Of a stretch of DNA of 64,000 nt, positions 41,123 to 49,188 are shown piece by piece. The translations under genes were made by a program, and so were the position numbers. The DNA comes from Collinsella sp. AF23-4AC (GTDB lineage Bacteria; Actinomycetota; Coriobacteriia; Coriobacteriales; Coriobacteriaceae). The DNA lies in the NCBI RefSeq assembly GCF_003462685.1, contig NZ_QRVE01000001.1:163421-227420 (forward strand). Direction: 5' to 3'. How positions within the stretch are numbered: position 1 is the stretch's first letter; the number at the start of each line of letters is the position of its first letter. The notes beneath the pieces are model-generated. The model worked only from the letters and a program-made list of their open reading frames with translations, was not told the DNA's origin and made no database searches.

Positions 41123-42406
41123 GGGACGGACCTGGCCGGTGCCGCGGAGCTTGTATTTGTAGGTGGTGAGGGCCTCGGCGGCAAAGGGTCCGCGGGCGTG
41201 GAGCTTTTGGGTCGAGATGCCAATCTCGGCGCCCAGGCCAAACTCGCCGCCGTCGGTGAAGCGCGTGCTGGCGTTGGCATACACGGCCGAGGCATCGACC
41301 GCATCCAGGAAGCGCTCGCAGGCATCCACGTCCTCGGCGATGATGGCCTCGGAATGCATGGTGCCATAGCGGTTGATGTGCGCGATGGCCTCGTCCTCGT
41401 TTGCCACGACCTTCACGCTCATCTCGAGCGCCAGGTACTCGCGGCCCCAGTCCTCCTCAGTCGCGACGACGTAGTCATCGCCCTCCACAAAGCCGGCGCC
41501 GGCGCATGCGGCGCACGTGGCCTCGTCGCCGTGAATGAGTACGCCGTGGTCATGCAGCACGGCAACGACAGCGGGCAAGAACGTATCGGCCACAGCACGG
41601 TCGACCAGCAACGACTCGGTGGCATTGCACACGCCCACGCGCTGCGTCTTAGCGTTGACGATAATATTGAGCGCTTTATCGAAGTCGGCGGATTCATGCA
41701 CGTAGATGTGGCAGTTACCCGTGCCCGTCTCGATCACCGGCACAAGCGACTCGCGCACGCAGCGCCGGATCAGGCCTGCACCGCCGCGCGGAATGAGCAC
41801 ATCGACGATGCCGCGGAACTTCATGAGCTCGCCGGTTGCCTCGCGGTCGGTAGACTCGATCATCGAGACGGCCTCGCGCGGGAAGCCCTTGGCCTCGAGC
41901 GCATCGGCCAGCAGCTCGGCGATCATGGCACACGAGTGATAGGCCAGCGAACCACCGCGCAGAATGCAGGCGTTGCCGGTGCGGATGCAGATGCCCGCGG
42001 CGTCGGCCGTCACGTTGGGGCGCGCCTCGTACACCATGGCGACAAGGCCCAACGGCACGCTCACACGGGTGAGGTCCACGCCGCTTGCGAGCACGCGGTG
42101 ATCGAGCACGCGGCCCACGGGATCGGGCAGCTCGGCAAGCTTCTCCAGACCGGTGGCCATGCCCTCAACGCGCTCGGGCGTCAGCAGCAGACGGTCGAGG
42201 AGCCCCGCCGAGGTCCCCGCATCGCGCGCGGCGGACATATCGAGCTCGTTGGCGGCGACGATGGAGTCGACACCGTTGCGCAGTGCTACGGCCATGGCGC
42301 GCACGGCCTCCTGGCGCTGCTCGTCGCTCGCCGTGGCAAGCGAGGCCGACGCTGCCTTGGCGGCAACGGCAAGATCGTGGACATACGTGGCTATATCGAC
42401 CGACAT
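41120..42406 (-). CDS. proA: Glutamate-5-semialdehyde dehydrogenase (gamma-glutamyl phosphate reductase)
   Basis: This 428-residue enzyme reduces gamma-glutamyl phosphate to glutamate-5-semialdehyde with NADPH in proline synthesis. The catalytic Cys is in RVGVCNATESLLVD, and the nucleotide-binding segments GNACILRGGSLAYHS and LIPRGGAGLIRRCV are present. It is not adjacent to proB: a plus-strand aminopeptidase gene separates them. The ribosome-binding site is AGGAGAAAGGG. Confidence 0.95.
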   Translation of the reverse strand: MSVDIATYVHDLAVAAKAASASLATASDEQRQEAVRAMAVALRNGVDSIVAANELDMSAARDAGTSAGLLDRLLLTPERVEGMATGLEKLAELPDPVGRVLDHRVLASGVDLTRVSVPLGLVAMVYEARPNVTADAAGICIRTGNACILRGGSLAYHSCAMIAELLADALEAKGFPREAVSMIESTDREATGELMKFRGIVDVLIPRGGAGLIRRCVRESLVPVIETGTGNCHIYVHESADFDKALNIIVNAKTQRVGVCNATESLLVDRAVADTFLPAVVAVLHDHGVLIHGDEATCAACAGAGFVEGDDYVVATEEDWGREYLALEMSVKVVANEDEAIAHINRYGTMHSEAIIAEDVDACERFLDAVDASAVYANASTRFTDGGEFGLGAEIGISTQKLHARGPFAAEALTTYKYKLRGTGQVRP

Positions 42407-42518
42407 GGGCGGCCCTTTCTCCTAGAAGTTTGCAACCATGGTAGCCGATTTGCGCATGGCCTCGCCCGCGGCGGTAGAATTGGTCAACCCGAAACACCGC
42501 AACGAACGGAAGACTCAC

Positions 42519-43937
42519 ATGGCCCTCATCACTTCGTACCACGTCCCCGGCCTGTATGTCGAGGACCACAGCATCGATGTCCCCCTCGACTGGCGCGGCC
42601 TGGAGCCGATGCTCCTGGCCGTCGGCAGCACCATGCGCCGCGGCGCCATGCCGGCACCAATCGCCGGCGCGCCCGAGAGCATCAAGCTCTTCTACCGCGT
42701 GGTTTGCGCGCCCGACCGCATCAACGACGATCTGCCGCTGCTCCTGTTTTTGCAGGGCGGCCCCGGCGGCGAGAGCCCGCGTCCGCTGTCGCCCACAAGC
42801 GATGGCTGGATCGAGGAGGCCGTCAAGCACTTCCGCGTGGTCCTTCCCGACCAGCGCGGCACCGGACGCAGTAGCTGCGTGGACGGACGCACCATCGCGG
42901 CGCTAGGTGATCGCGCCGAGGCAGCAGGCGCCAATGCCGCCCGCTCGCAGGCGGACTTCCTCAAGCGTCACCTCGCCAGCTCAATCGTGCGCGATTTTGA
43001 GTATCTGCGCCTGGTGGGCTTTGGGGGCAAGCCCTGGGTCACACTCGGGCAGAGCTACGGCGGCTTTTTGACGTTGAGCTATCTGTCGCTCTTCCCCGAG
43101 GGCGTGGCGGCAAGCTTTACCTGTGGTGGCATTCCGCACGTGCCGGCGAGCGCCAGCGAGGTCTACGCGCACACCTTCCCACGCATGGCCGCCAAGACGC
43201 AGCAGTATTACGACCGCTACCCCGCCGATGTCGAGCGCGTGGCAGCCCTGGCCGATGCGCTCGAGGCTCAGAAGCCCGTGCTGCCCGACGGCTCGCCGAT
43301 GACGGTCGAGCGCCTGCAGCTCATGGGCAGCGACTTCGGCATGAAGCCGAGCTTTGAGCGCATGCATTGGATTATCGATCACGCTTTTGTTGGCGGCGAC
43401 GGCACGCTGACCTGCGGCGCCTCGGTATCTGACAGCTTTTTGATGCGCGCCTTCGAGCGCACCAACACGCGCACGAATCCGCTGTACTGGACGCTTCAGG
43501 AGTTCATCTACGCCGACGGCGACACCATGCCCATTCGCTGGGCCGCGGCAGAAGAGAAGGCACACCGTGCCGAGTTCGACACGCTTGCGCGCCCGCTCAT
43601 GTTTACCGGCGAGGCCATGTTCCCGTGGATGTTTGAGCAGATGCCCGAGCTCAAGCCCTTCAAGCCGGCGATGGATCTGCTGATGGAAGACACCAGCTGG
43701 GACAAGATCTACGACCCGCAGCGCCTGGCGTGCAACGAGGTGCCCCTGCAGGCCGCGGTGTATTTCGACGACATGTACGTCGATTCGGGCCTGCAGCTCG
43801 ATACGCTCAGCCGTGTGGGCAACTCGCATGCCTGGGTGACCAACGAGTTCGAGCACGACGGTCTGCACGGCAGCGTGGTGTTCAAGCACCTCTTCGACGA
43901 AGCCCTCAACCGAGGAGACCTGCGCCAAATCTTCTAG
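42519..43937 (+). CDS. Alpha/beta-hydrolase, prolyl aminopeptidase-like
   Basis: This 472-residue hydrolase has the oxyanion motif FLQGGPGGESP, the strand VVLPDQRGTGRSS, the nucleophile elbow TLGQSYGGFLTLSYL and a C-terminal acid/His region (YFDDMYVDSG; HDGLHGSVVFKHLF). These features match proline iminopeptidase and related tripeptidyl aminopeptidases (S33). It likely cleaves N-terminal proline from peptides. Its place between proA and proB, on the opposite strand, may reflect a shared proline theme. The start at 42519 has a weak ribosome-binding site. Confidence 0.85.
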   Translation: MALITSYHVPGLYVEDHSIDVPLDWRGLEPMLLAVGSTMRRGAMPAPIAGAPESIKLFYRVVCAPDRINDDLPLLLFLQGGPGGESPRPLSPTSDGWIEEAVKHFRVVLPDQRGTGRSSCVDGRTIAALGDRAEAAGANAARSQADFLKRHLASSIVRDFEYLRLVGFGGKPWVTLGQSYGGFLTLSYLSLFPEGVAASFTCGGIPHVPASASEVYAHTFPRMAAKTQQYYDRYPADVERVAALADALEAQKPVLPDGSPMTVERLQLMGSDFGMKPSFERMHWIIDHAFVGGDGTLTCGASVSDSFLMRAFERTNTRTNPLYWTLQEFIYADGDTMPIRWAAAEEKAHRAEFDTLARPLMFTGEAMFPWMFEQMPELKPFKPAMDLLMEDTSWDKIYDPQRLACNEVPLQAAVYFDDMYVDSGLQLDTLSRVGNSHAWVTNEFEHDGLHGSVVFKHLFDEALNRGDLRQIF

Positions 43938-43940
43938 CAA

Positions 43941-43960
43941 AGGAGTGTCCCCAAGTGCCG
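43941..43960 (+). repeat. AGGAGTGTCCCC repeat after the aminopeptidase stop
   Basis: AGGAGTGTCCCCAAGTGCCG begins 3 nt after the TAG stop. AGGAGTGTCCCC and CCCCAAGTGCCG both recur in the composite repeat at 56803-56882. Confidence 0.6.
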
Positions 43961-44058
43961 AATAAGTGTCGTCAACGACGATGCCACAGGTAGAGGACAG
44001 AAAGCGAAAACGCCTCTAAGCGAGTGGCTTTAAATCGTAGGTCGAACAAAAGAAGCGA

Positions 44059-44158
44059 GCGCCGCCCAGAGCGAACAAGTTGGCATGAAAAAGGCGAGGC
44101 ATAGACCTGATGGTCATGCCTCGCCTTTTGAATGACAAATTGTCGCTCTGGGCGGCGC
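44059..44158. terminator. Nested double inverted repeat between aminopeptidase and proB
   Basis: An inner stem AAAAGGCGAGGCAT / ATGCCTCGCCTTTT (44089-44129) is a strong bidirectional terminator. It is enclosed by a second perfect 16-bp pair GCGCCGCCCAGAGCGA (44059-44074) / TCGCTCTGGGCGGCGC (44143-44158). It serves both converging genes. Confidence 0.85.
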
Positions 44159-44172
44159 GCAGCGTCGACCCG

Positions 44173-45300
44173 TTATGCGAAGACGATTAGATTGTCCCTG
44201 TGTATCGCCGGCTTCTCGGCCAGGTTAGCGAGCAGGCGGTTGCTGGCGATCTGGTCCTGGCGGCGGCCGGCGGCAAGTTCCAGCACGTCCGAATCGGCCT
44301 CGGCGATACCGCGGGCGACGACCATACCGCTCGGATCGCACACATCGAGCACATCGCCCTCGGCAAACTGGCCATCGACCTCGCGAATACCCACTGCAAG
44401 CAGGGAAGATCCACGGCTGACCAGCGCCTTCGCAGCACCATCATCGACCGTCACCGAGCCATGCGCCTTGTCGCCCAGCGCGATCCACAGCTTGCGGGGC
44501 GCGATGTCCAGGCGCTCAGCCGGCGGATCGAACAACGTACCCACGCTCTCGCCGCGGGCCAGACGCACGAGCGCATCGGGCTCCTCGCCCGAGCAAATCA
44601 CGCTTTGAATGCCCGCCGTCATCAGAATGCGGCTCGCGCGAATCTTTGTGATCATGCCGCCCGTGCCCACCGAAGTCGAAGAATCGCCCGCCGAGGCGAT
44701 GATCTTGGCATCGATCTTATGCACGACCGGGACGAACTCGGCCGTGGGGTCCTCGTGCGGATTGGCGGTATAGAGGCCATCGATGTCCGAGAGCGTCACG
44801 CACAGATCGGCAGAAACCAGGCAGCTCACAAGCGCCGCCAGCGTGTCGTTGTCGCCGAACTTGATCTCATCGACGGTAACGGTGTCGTTCTCGTTGACGA
44901 CCGGCACCACGCCCAGCTCCACCAGGCGCAGCAGGGCGTCGCGCGCGTGCAGGTAGGACGTGCGGCGCGCCGTGTCGTGACGCGTGAGCAGGACGAGAGA
45001 GGTGAGCAGGTCGCGCGCATGGAACTCCTCGTCGTAGGCCGACGAGATGATGCACTGACCGGCCGAGGCGCAGGCCTGCAGGCTCGGCAGGTCACCGACC
45101 GGCTTGCGGTCGAAGCCCAGCACGGGATAGCCGCAGGCAATGGCACCCGAGCTCACCACGACCAGGCGCCAGCCAAGCTCGCGCAGCGCTGCGGCCTGGT
45201 CGGCAAGCCCGCCGATAAAGGCGCGGTTGACCTTGCCGTCGGCGCCCACCACCGTGGACGAACCGATCTTTACCACCATCGTTTTATAAGAAGTCGTCAT
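44173..45300 (-). CDS. proB: Glutamate 5-kinase
   Basis: This 375-residue enzyme phosphorylates glutamate in the first step of proline synthesis. The kinase domain shows MVVKIGSSTVV, PVVNENDTV and SDIDGLYTANP, and the C-terminal PUA domain is present (KALVSRGSSLLAVGI...GDVLDVCD). The annotated start at 45300 has no clear ribosome-binding site; an internal ATG at 45279 would begin exactly at MVVKIGSS and is possible. The PUA domain is the usual place of proline feedback modulation. Confidence 0.92.
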   Translation of the reverse strand: MTTSYKTMVVKIGSSTVVGADGKVNRAFIGGLADQAAALRELGWRLVVVSSGAIACGYPVLGFDRKPVGDLPSLQACASAGQCIISSAYDEEFHARDLLTSLVLLTRHDTARRTSYLHARDALLRLVELGVVPVVNENDTVTVDEIKFGDNDTLAALVSCLVSADLCVTLSDIDGLYTANPHEDPTAEFVPVVHKIDAKIIASAGDSSTSVGTGGMITKIRASRILMTAGIQSVICSGEEPDALVRLARGESVGTLFDPPAERLDIAPRKLWIALGDKAHGSVTVDDGAAKALVSRGSSLLAVGIREVDGQFAEGDVLDVCDPSGMVVARGIAEADSDVLELAAGRRQDQIASNRLLANLAEKPAIHRDNLIVFA

Positions 45301-45371
45301 ACGTCAAACCAATCGAATGTCGAGCGTTCGGGCGAGCTGGGGCAGTCGGGGCGCCTAGTGCGGGACGGACG

Positions 45372-45410
45372 AAAATGATCCGTTTTCCTCCGTCCCCTTC
45401 GGATCATTTT
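45372..45410 (-). terminator. GGGGACGG palindrome spanning the pncB stop codon
   Basis: Perfect 11-bp arms AAAATGATCCG / CGGATCATTTT enclose a 17-nt loop reading AAGGGGACGGAGG on the minus strand. The TGA stop of pncB (45406-45404) and the last codons lie inside the first arm. The T4 at its end may help termination. Confidence 0.75.
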
Positions 45411-46909
45411 GCCCAGGGGAAGGCCGAAGCCGCAGCCATGTTCTTGCGCACGAGCTCGTCGCGCACCTGAGCCAGGCCCTGCTCCATGCCCACCACATAG
45501 GTCTGCGGGTACAGGAAGCGCTTGAAAGCTGCGTCCAGATGATCGAGCGCCCAAGCACAGCGCTCGCGCGCGTCCTGGATGCTCTCACGCGGAGCCACCG
45601 CACTGCCATCGCGCACGATCGGCACCAGCAGCTCGCGATACTCAAGTTCGGACACGTCGGTCACCAAGGCGGCATCATTCACGGCCACGAGGGTATTGCC
45701 GCGCGCGGCGCCCTCCCCCGCCAGATGGTCCTCGTCGTAGATCATGTCGCAGACCGGGCCGCCAAAGCCGTCGTAATAACGGCGCACACGTTGCACGCCC
45801 GGGATCGTGCGCTTGTAGGGCTGCTCGGAGAGCTTGACCACCGGCGTCCATGGATCTGCCTCGCTCGCACGGCGGGCGGAAAGCTTGTACACGCCGCCCA
45901 GCGCCGGCTGGTCATAGCAGGTCGCAAGCTTGGTACCCACGCCAAAGCTGTCGATGGGCGCGCCCTGGTCGAGCAGCGACTGAATCGTGTACTCATCCAG
46001 ATCGTTGGAAACCGAAATCCCCACATAGGGCAGGCCCTCGGCATCAAAACGGCCGCGAACATACTTGGAGAGCTTGGCGAGGTCGCCGGAGTCGATGCGA
46101 ATGGCCGACAGACGCTCGCCCACCGCCTCCATCTCCTTGGCAACCGTAATGGCATGCTCGCAGCCCTCGCGCACGTCATAGGTGTCGATAAGCAGCGTAC
46201 AGTTCTTGGGACTCGACTTGGCAAAGGCGCGGAAGGCCTCGAGCTCGGAATCGAAGCTCATCACCCAGCTGTGCGCATGCGTGCCAAAGACGGGAATACC
46301 GTAGCGGCGGCCGGCGAGCACATTGGACGTAGAGGAGCAGCCGGCAACGTAGCTCGCGCGCGCAACGGCCAGGCCGCCATCGGGACCCTGGGCTCGGCGC
46401 AGGCCAAACTCCGCCACGGGGCGACCGTCGGCGGCGAGCACCACGCGCGCCGTCTTGGTGGCGACAAGCGTCTGGAACCCGACGATGTTGAGCAACGCCG
46501 TCTCGAGCAGCTGGCATTCCAGCGCGGGACCGGTGACGCGCACCATGGGCTCGCGCGGAAAGACGAGCTCGCCCTCGGGCACGGCGTCGATGTTTACATG
46601 CGCACGAAAATCGCGCAGGTAGTCGAGGAATCCAGGCTTGAACATCGCGCCGCCGGCAGGGGCCTGGAGCGAGGCGAGGTAGTCGATGTCCTCGGGCGTA
46701 AAGCGCAGATTCTCGACCAGCTCGGGCAGCTCGGCGGTGCCGCACATGACGGCATAGGCGCTGCCAAAGGGATGGTCGCGGTAAAACGCGGTAAAACAAC
46801 CTTGCTCATTGGCCTTGCCGCTCTCCCACAGGCCCTGGGCCATAGTGAGCTCGTACAGATCGGTGAGCATTGCGATGTCGGTGGGATGAGAGATATCGGT
46901 CAAAGCCAT
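45404..46909 (-). CDS. pncB: Nicotinate phosphoribosyltransferase
   Basis: This 501-residue enzyme makes nicotinate mononucleotide from nicotinate and PRPP in NAD salvage. The N-terminal MLTDLYELTMAQGLWESG, the middle FGTHAHSWVMSF, IDTYDVREG, IRIDSGDLAKLS and SFGVGTKL are all family hallmarks. The ribosome-binding site is GAAAGGT. A weak extra C-terminal segment (about 60 residues) closes the protein. Confidence 0.93.
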   Translation of the reverse strand: MALTDISHPTDIAMLTDLYELTMAQGLWESGKANEQGCFTAFYRDHPFGSAYAVMCGTAELPELVENLRFTPEDIDYLASLQAPAGGAMFKPGFLDYLRDFRAHVNIDAVPEGELVFPREPMVRVTGPALECQLLETALLNIVGFQTLVATKTARVVLAADGRPVAEFGLRRAQGPDGGLAVARASYVAGCSSTSNVLAGRRYGIPVFGTHAHSWVMSFDSELEAFRAFAKSSPKNCTLLIDTYDVREGCEHAITVAKEMEAVGERLSAIRIDSGDLAKLSKYVRGRFDAEGLPYVGISVSNDLDEYTIQSLLDQGAPIDSFGVGTKLATCYDQPALGGVYKLSARRASEADPWTPVVKLSEQPYKRTIPGVQRVRRYYDGFGGPVCDMIYDEDHLAGEGAARGNTLVAVNDAALVTDVSELEYRELLVPIVRDGSAVAPRESIQDARERCAWALDHLDAAFKRFLYPQTYVVGMEQGLAQVRDELVRKNMAAASAFPWAK

Positions 46910-46993
46910 GGGGCGACCTTTCGGATGCGTTGTGCAGAGGTTGAGGGTTGGAGAAGGGCAGAGTGTTCGGGCATGACACCCGGCGCGAATCGG

Positions 46994-47401
46994 CTAGAGC
47001 AGGCCCATGCTGGTCAGGATCGTGTAGCCCATAAAGATGACAAACGCGATGAGGGCAAGGACAATGATGATTTTTTGAGCCGGCGCCATGCCAGGGATCT
47101 CGTTCTCGCCCGTAGGCTCCTTGGAGGTAACCATGCGCTGGGCAAAGCTCATCTCGTCACGGCTCGGTTTGGGCTCGACGGGCTTGGGACGAGTGGCCCT
47201 TTTAGGCTGAGGTTTGGGTGCGGTGGGCGCGGGCTTCGCGGCAGCCTCCTCGGCCTTCGCACGCTCGGCACGCAGGGCGGCCAGCTCCTCACGCTCGCGG
47301 CGTGCCTCTTCCTGGGCCTCGCGACGAGCTTTCTCGGCGCGGAGCTCTTCCAACTCGGCGCGTTCCTCGGCAGACAGTGGTTGGGACTCAAGCTCGGCCA
47401 T
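46994..47401 (-). CDS. Coiled-coil, tail-anchored small membrane protein
   Basis: This 135-residue protein starts with about 55 residues of charged coiled coil (EERAELEELRAEKARREAQ...), then a Pro/Lys linker, and ends in one hydrophobic segment (KIIIVLALIAFVIFMGYTILT). The C-terminal anchor leaves the coiled coil in the cytoplasm. No family is recognised. The ribosome-binding site is GAAAGGG. It lies between tRNA-Ala and pncB on the same strand. Confidence 0.7.
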   Translation of the reverse strand: MAELESQPLSAEERAELEELRAEKARREAQEEARREREELAALRAERAKAEEAAAKPAPTAPKPQPKRATRPKPVEPKPSRDEMSFAQRMVTSKEPTGENEIPGMAPAQKIIIVLALIAFVIFMGYTILTSMGLL

Positions 47402-47418
47402 GGTACAGCCCTTTCTTT

Positions 47419-47449
47419 TAAAAAAAGCCGCCGACGCAATGTCAGCGGC
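47419..47449 (-). terminator. Terminator of tRNA-Ala
   Basis: GCCGCTGAC pairs with GTCGGCGGC, with one mismatch; on the minus strand it is followed by T7. Confidence 0.9.
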
Positions 47450-47465
47450 TTATCAAATCCAAGGG

Positions 47466-47538
47466 TGGAGACGAAGGGAGTCGAACCCTCGGCCTCTGCC
47501 ATGCGACGGCAGCGCTCTCCCAACTGAGCTACGTCCCC
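47466..47538 (-). tRNA. tRNA-Ala (CGC)
   Basis: The cloverleaf has acceptor GGGGACG/CGTCTCC with the G3-U70 pair that specifies alanine, anticodon CGC in the loop GTCGCAT, and T-arm GAGGG-TTCGACT-CCCTT. CCA is not encoded. Confidence 0.95.
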
Positions 47539-47591
47539 AGGACAAGTTGATATTTTACCTACGGCTCGCCAACTGTCAACGCCCAATACCC

Positions 47592-47695
47592 AGTCTTTTT
47601 GGGACGGGGCTGTTTTAGCTACCCCGACAGACAACGCGAACGGTTTGGTCGAACAGCGGCAGGGGTAGCTAAAACAGCCCCGTCCCAAAAAGACT
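47592..47695. repeat. 34-bp perfect inverted repeat with GGGACGGGGC core
   Basis: Two exact 34-bp arms (47592-47625 and 47662-47695) flank a 36-nt spacer. Each arm contains TGGGACGGGGCTGTTTTAGC. A shorter relative, TGGGACGAGGCTCTTT, follows directly after the TAA stop of the radical SAM gene (47720-47718). Confidence 0.9.
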
Positions 47696-47717
47696 ACTCA
47701 AAGAGCCTCGTCCCAGA

Positions 47718-48662
47718 TTAGCTGGTTTGAGCACTAGTAAGAACACCGGTGGTATCGAACGCCGGGGTGAAGCTCTCGTCTACCGCGCCGCCCTCTTGCC
47801 AAAACATCGTCGTAAAGCCCAGGTCGTCGGCATGGTCGAGCACCTGCTCGTACTCCTCGCGCGTCACGGCGCGCGCCAGATCGCCGCCCTGCTCGCGCAT
47901 GAGCGCATTGGGCGTGTACTGGTTCATGACCGAGATCGGCACGTCGCCCACCGTCTGCCACACCAGGTCTAACACGCGGCACGAGTCATCCGCATGCCCC
48001 GGCAGCACCAGGTGGCGCACGATGATGCCGCGCTTCATGAGCCCGCCCTCATCCACCAACTCTCCCCCGCGGCGCTCGACCTCGTGCGCCATCTGGGCCA
48101 GACCCGACACGGCCACGCGCGGATAGTCCTTAATATGAGAAAGCGACTGCGCAAGCCCGGCATCGGCATATTTAAAATCGGTGAGCCACACATCGACCAG
48201 GTCGCCCAGCGCCGCCACGGCACTCGCGCGCTCGTAACCACTCGTGTTGTAGACGATCGGGATGACCAGCCCGCGCGTCCGTGCCGCGGCAATCGCGGCA
48301 GGCAACAGATGCGCATAGTGCGTCGCCGTCACCAAATTGATGTTGTTGGCACCCTGGTCCTGCAGTTCCAGCATAATTTCGACCAGGCGCTCAGGCAAAA
48401 TCTCAAGGCCAAAATTGCCGGTCGAGATCTCGTGGTTCTGGCAGTAGATACATTTGAGCGAACAGCCGCTAAAGAAAATCGTACCCGAGCCGGCCTCGCC
48501 CGAAATAGGCGGCTCCTCCCACATATGGAGCGCCGCGCGGGCGACCTTAAGCGTGTCGTCGGCGCCGCACACGCCACGCGCGCCCTCGTCGCGCGCCGCA
48601 CCGCAACGGCGCGGACACAAATGGCAGACGGGCGAAAAAAGTTCGGTCAACGACGTCGGCAT
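47718..48662 (-). CDS. Radical SAM protein, pyruvate-formate-lyase-activase-like
   Basis: This 314-residue protein has the radical SAM cluster motif CSLKCIYC in FFSGCSLKCIYCQNHEIS and an extra N-terminal cysteine set (CHLCPRRCG...GVCGADD). It matches the PflA-like COG1313 group. The N-terminal cysteines may bind a second metal or cluster. The substrate is unknown; no glycyl-radical enzyme lies nearby. The start at 48662 follows TTGGAG by 8 nt. A TTG at 48677 is less likely. Confidence 0.82.
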   Translation of the reverse strand: MPTSLTELFSPVCHLCPRRCGAARDEGARGVCGADDTLKVARAALHMWEEPPISGEAGSGTIFFSGCSLKCIYCQNHEISTGNFGLEILPERLVEIMLELQDQGANNINLVTATHYAHLLPAAIAAARTRGLVIPIVYNTSGYERASAVAALGDLVDVWLTDFKYADAGLAQSLSHIKDYPRVAVSGLAQMAHEVERRGGELVDEGGLMKRGIIVRHLVLPGHADDSCRVLDLVWQTVGDVPISVMNQYTPNALMREQGGDLARAVTREEYEQVLDHADDLGFTTMFWQEGGAVDESFTPAFDTTGVLTSAQTS

Positions 48663-49188
48663 AAAAACATGCTCCAAAACAATGATTCAGCAGCTCAAAC
48701 GCAAAAGGACCAGCCGTACAGACGGCTCGAGCCTAAAGGTGCCGTAATCGTCCGACACGATTTTTGTAATGTCAAGACTGGAATCGATAAAGTGCCGCTT
48801 TATGATGTAGGTATTCCGCCCCCCGCGGAGCAACTGGGTGAACCGTCGCGTTTATTTAGGGAGCCCACACAGTCGTACTCAGTACAGGTATCCTTCGTTG
48901 TTAAGGACGCTGGAACAGTCGATGAGGGCACCCACCTGTTTTAGGTGGGTTCATTTTCGTAACGTGGGGGGTGGTTTTCTTTTGCCGAAATTCACCATTA
49001 CAGTCCACATGGATCCCCGCCGGCATCCCGACAAGCCATCGACAACATCCCAATATCTGGTAAGCGCGTGATTATCGCTGCGTGCAATTCCATGCACCCC
49101 CCTTGGTCGAGTATCATGATTCGGCTATGCCCTTTGCGCATGGCGTTCTTCTGACCTTTCCCTTCGACGCTTGGCGGTTTTTAGATTC
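48663..49188. other. Intergenic region with a non-coding RNA candidate
   Basis: The 526 nt contain no supported ORF. The central 48800-48957 is described separately as a likely RNA gene. The stretch 48960-49188 holds the start region of the WecA-like gene; no strong ribosome-binding site was found there. Confidence 0.5.
48800..48957 (+). ncRNA. Structured non-coding RNA candidate (possibly 6S-like)
   Basis: A compact stretch of about 158 nt ends in an intrinsic terminator (ACCCACCT / AGGTGGGT then TCATTTT). Inside it TCCTT-CGTTGTT-AAGGA forms a hairpin, and ACTGGGTG near the 5' side could pair with CACCCA near the 3' side, giving a long closed structure. A TTGTAA -35 (48764) and GATAAA -10 (48786) precede it. 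The size and overall closure recall 6S RNA, but I cannot confirm the family. Confidence 0.35.
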
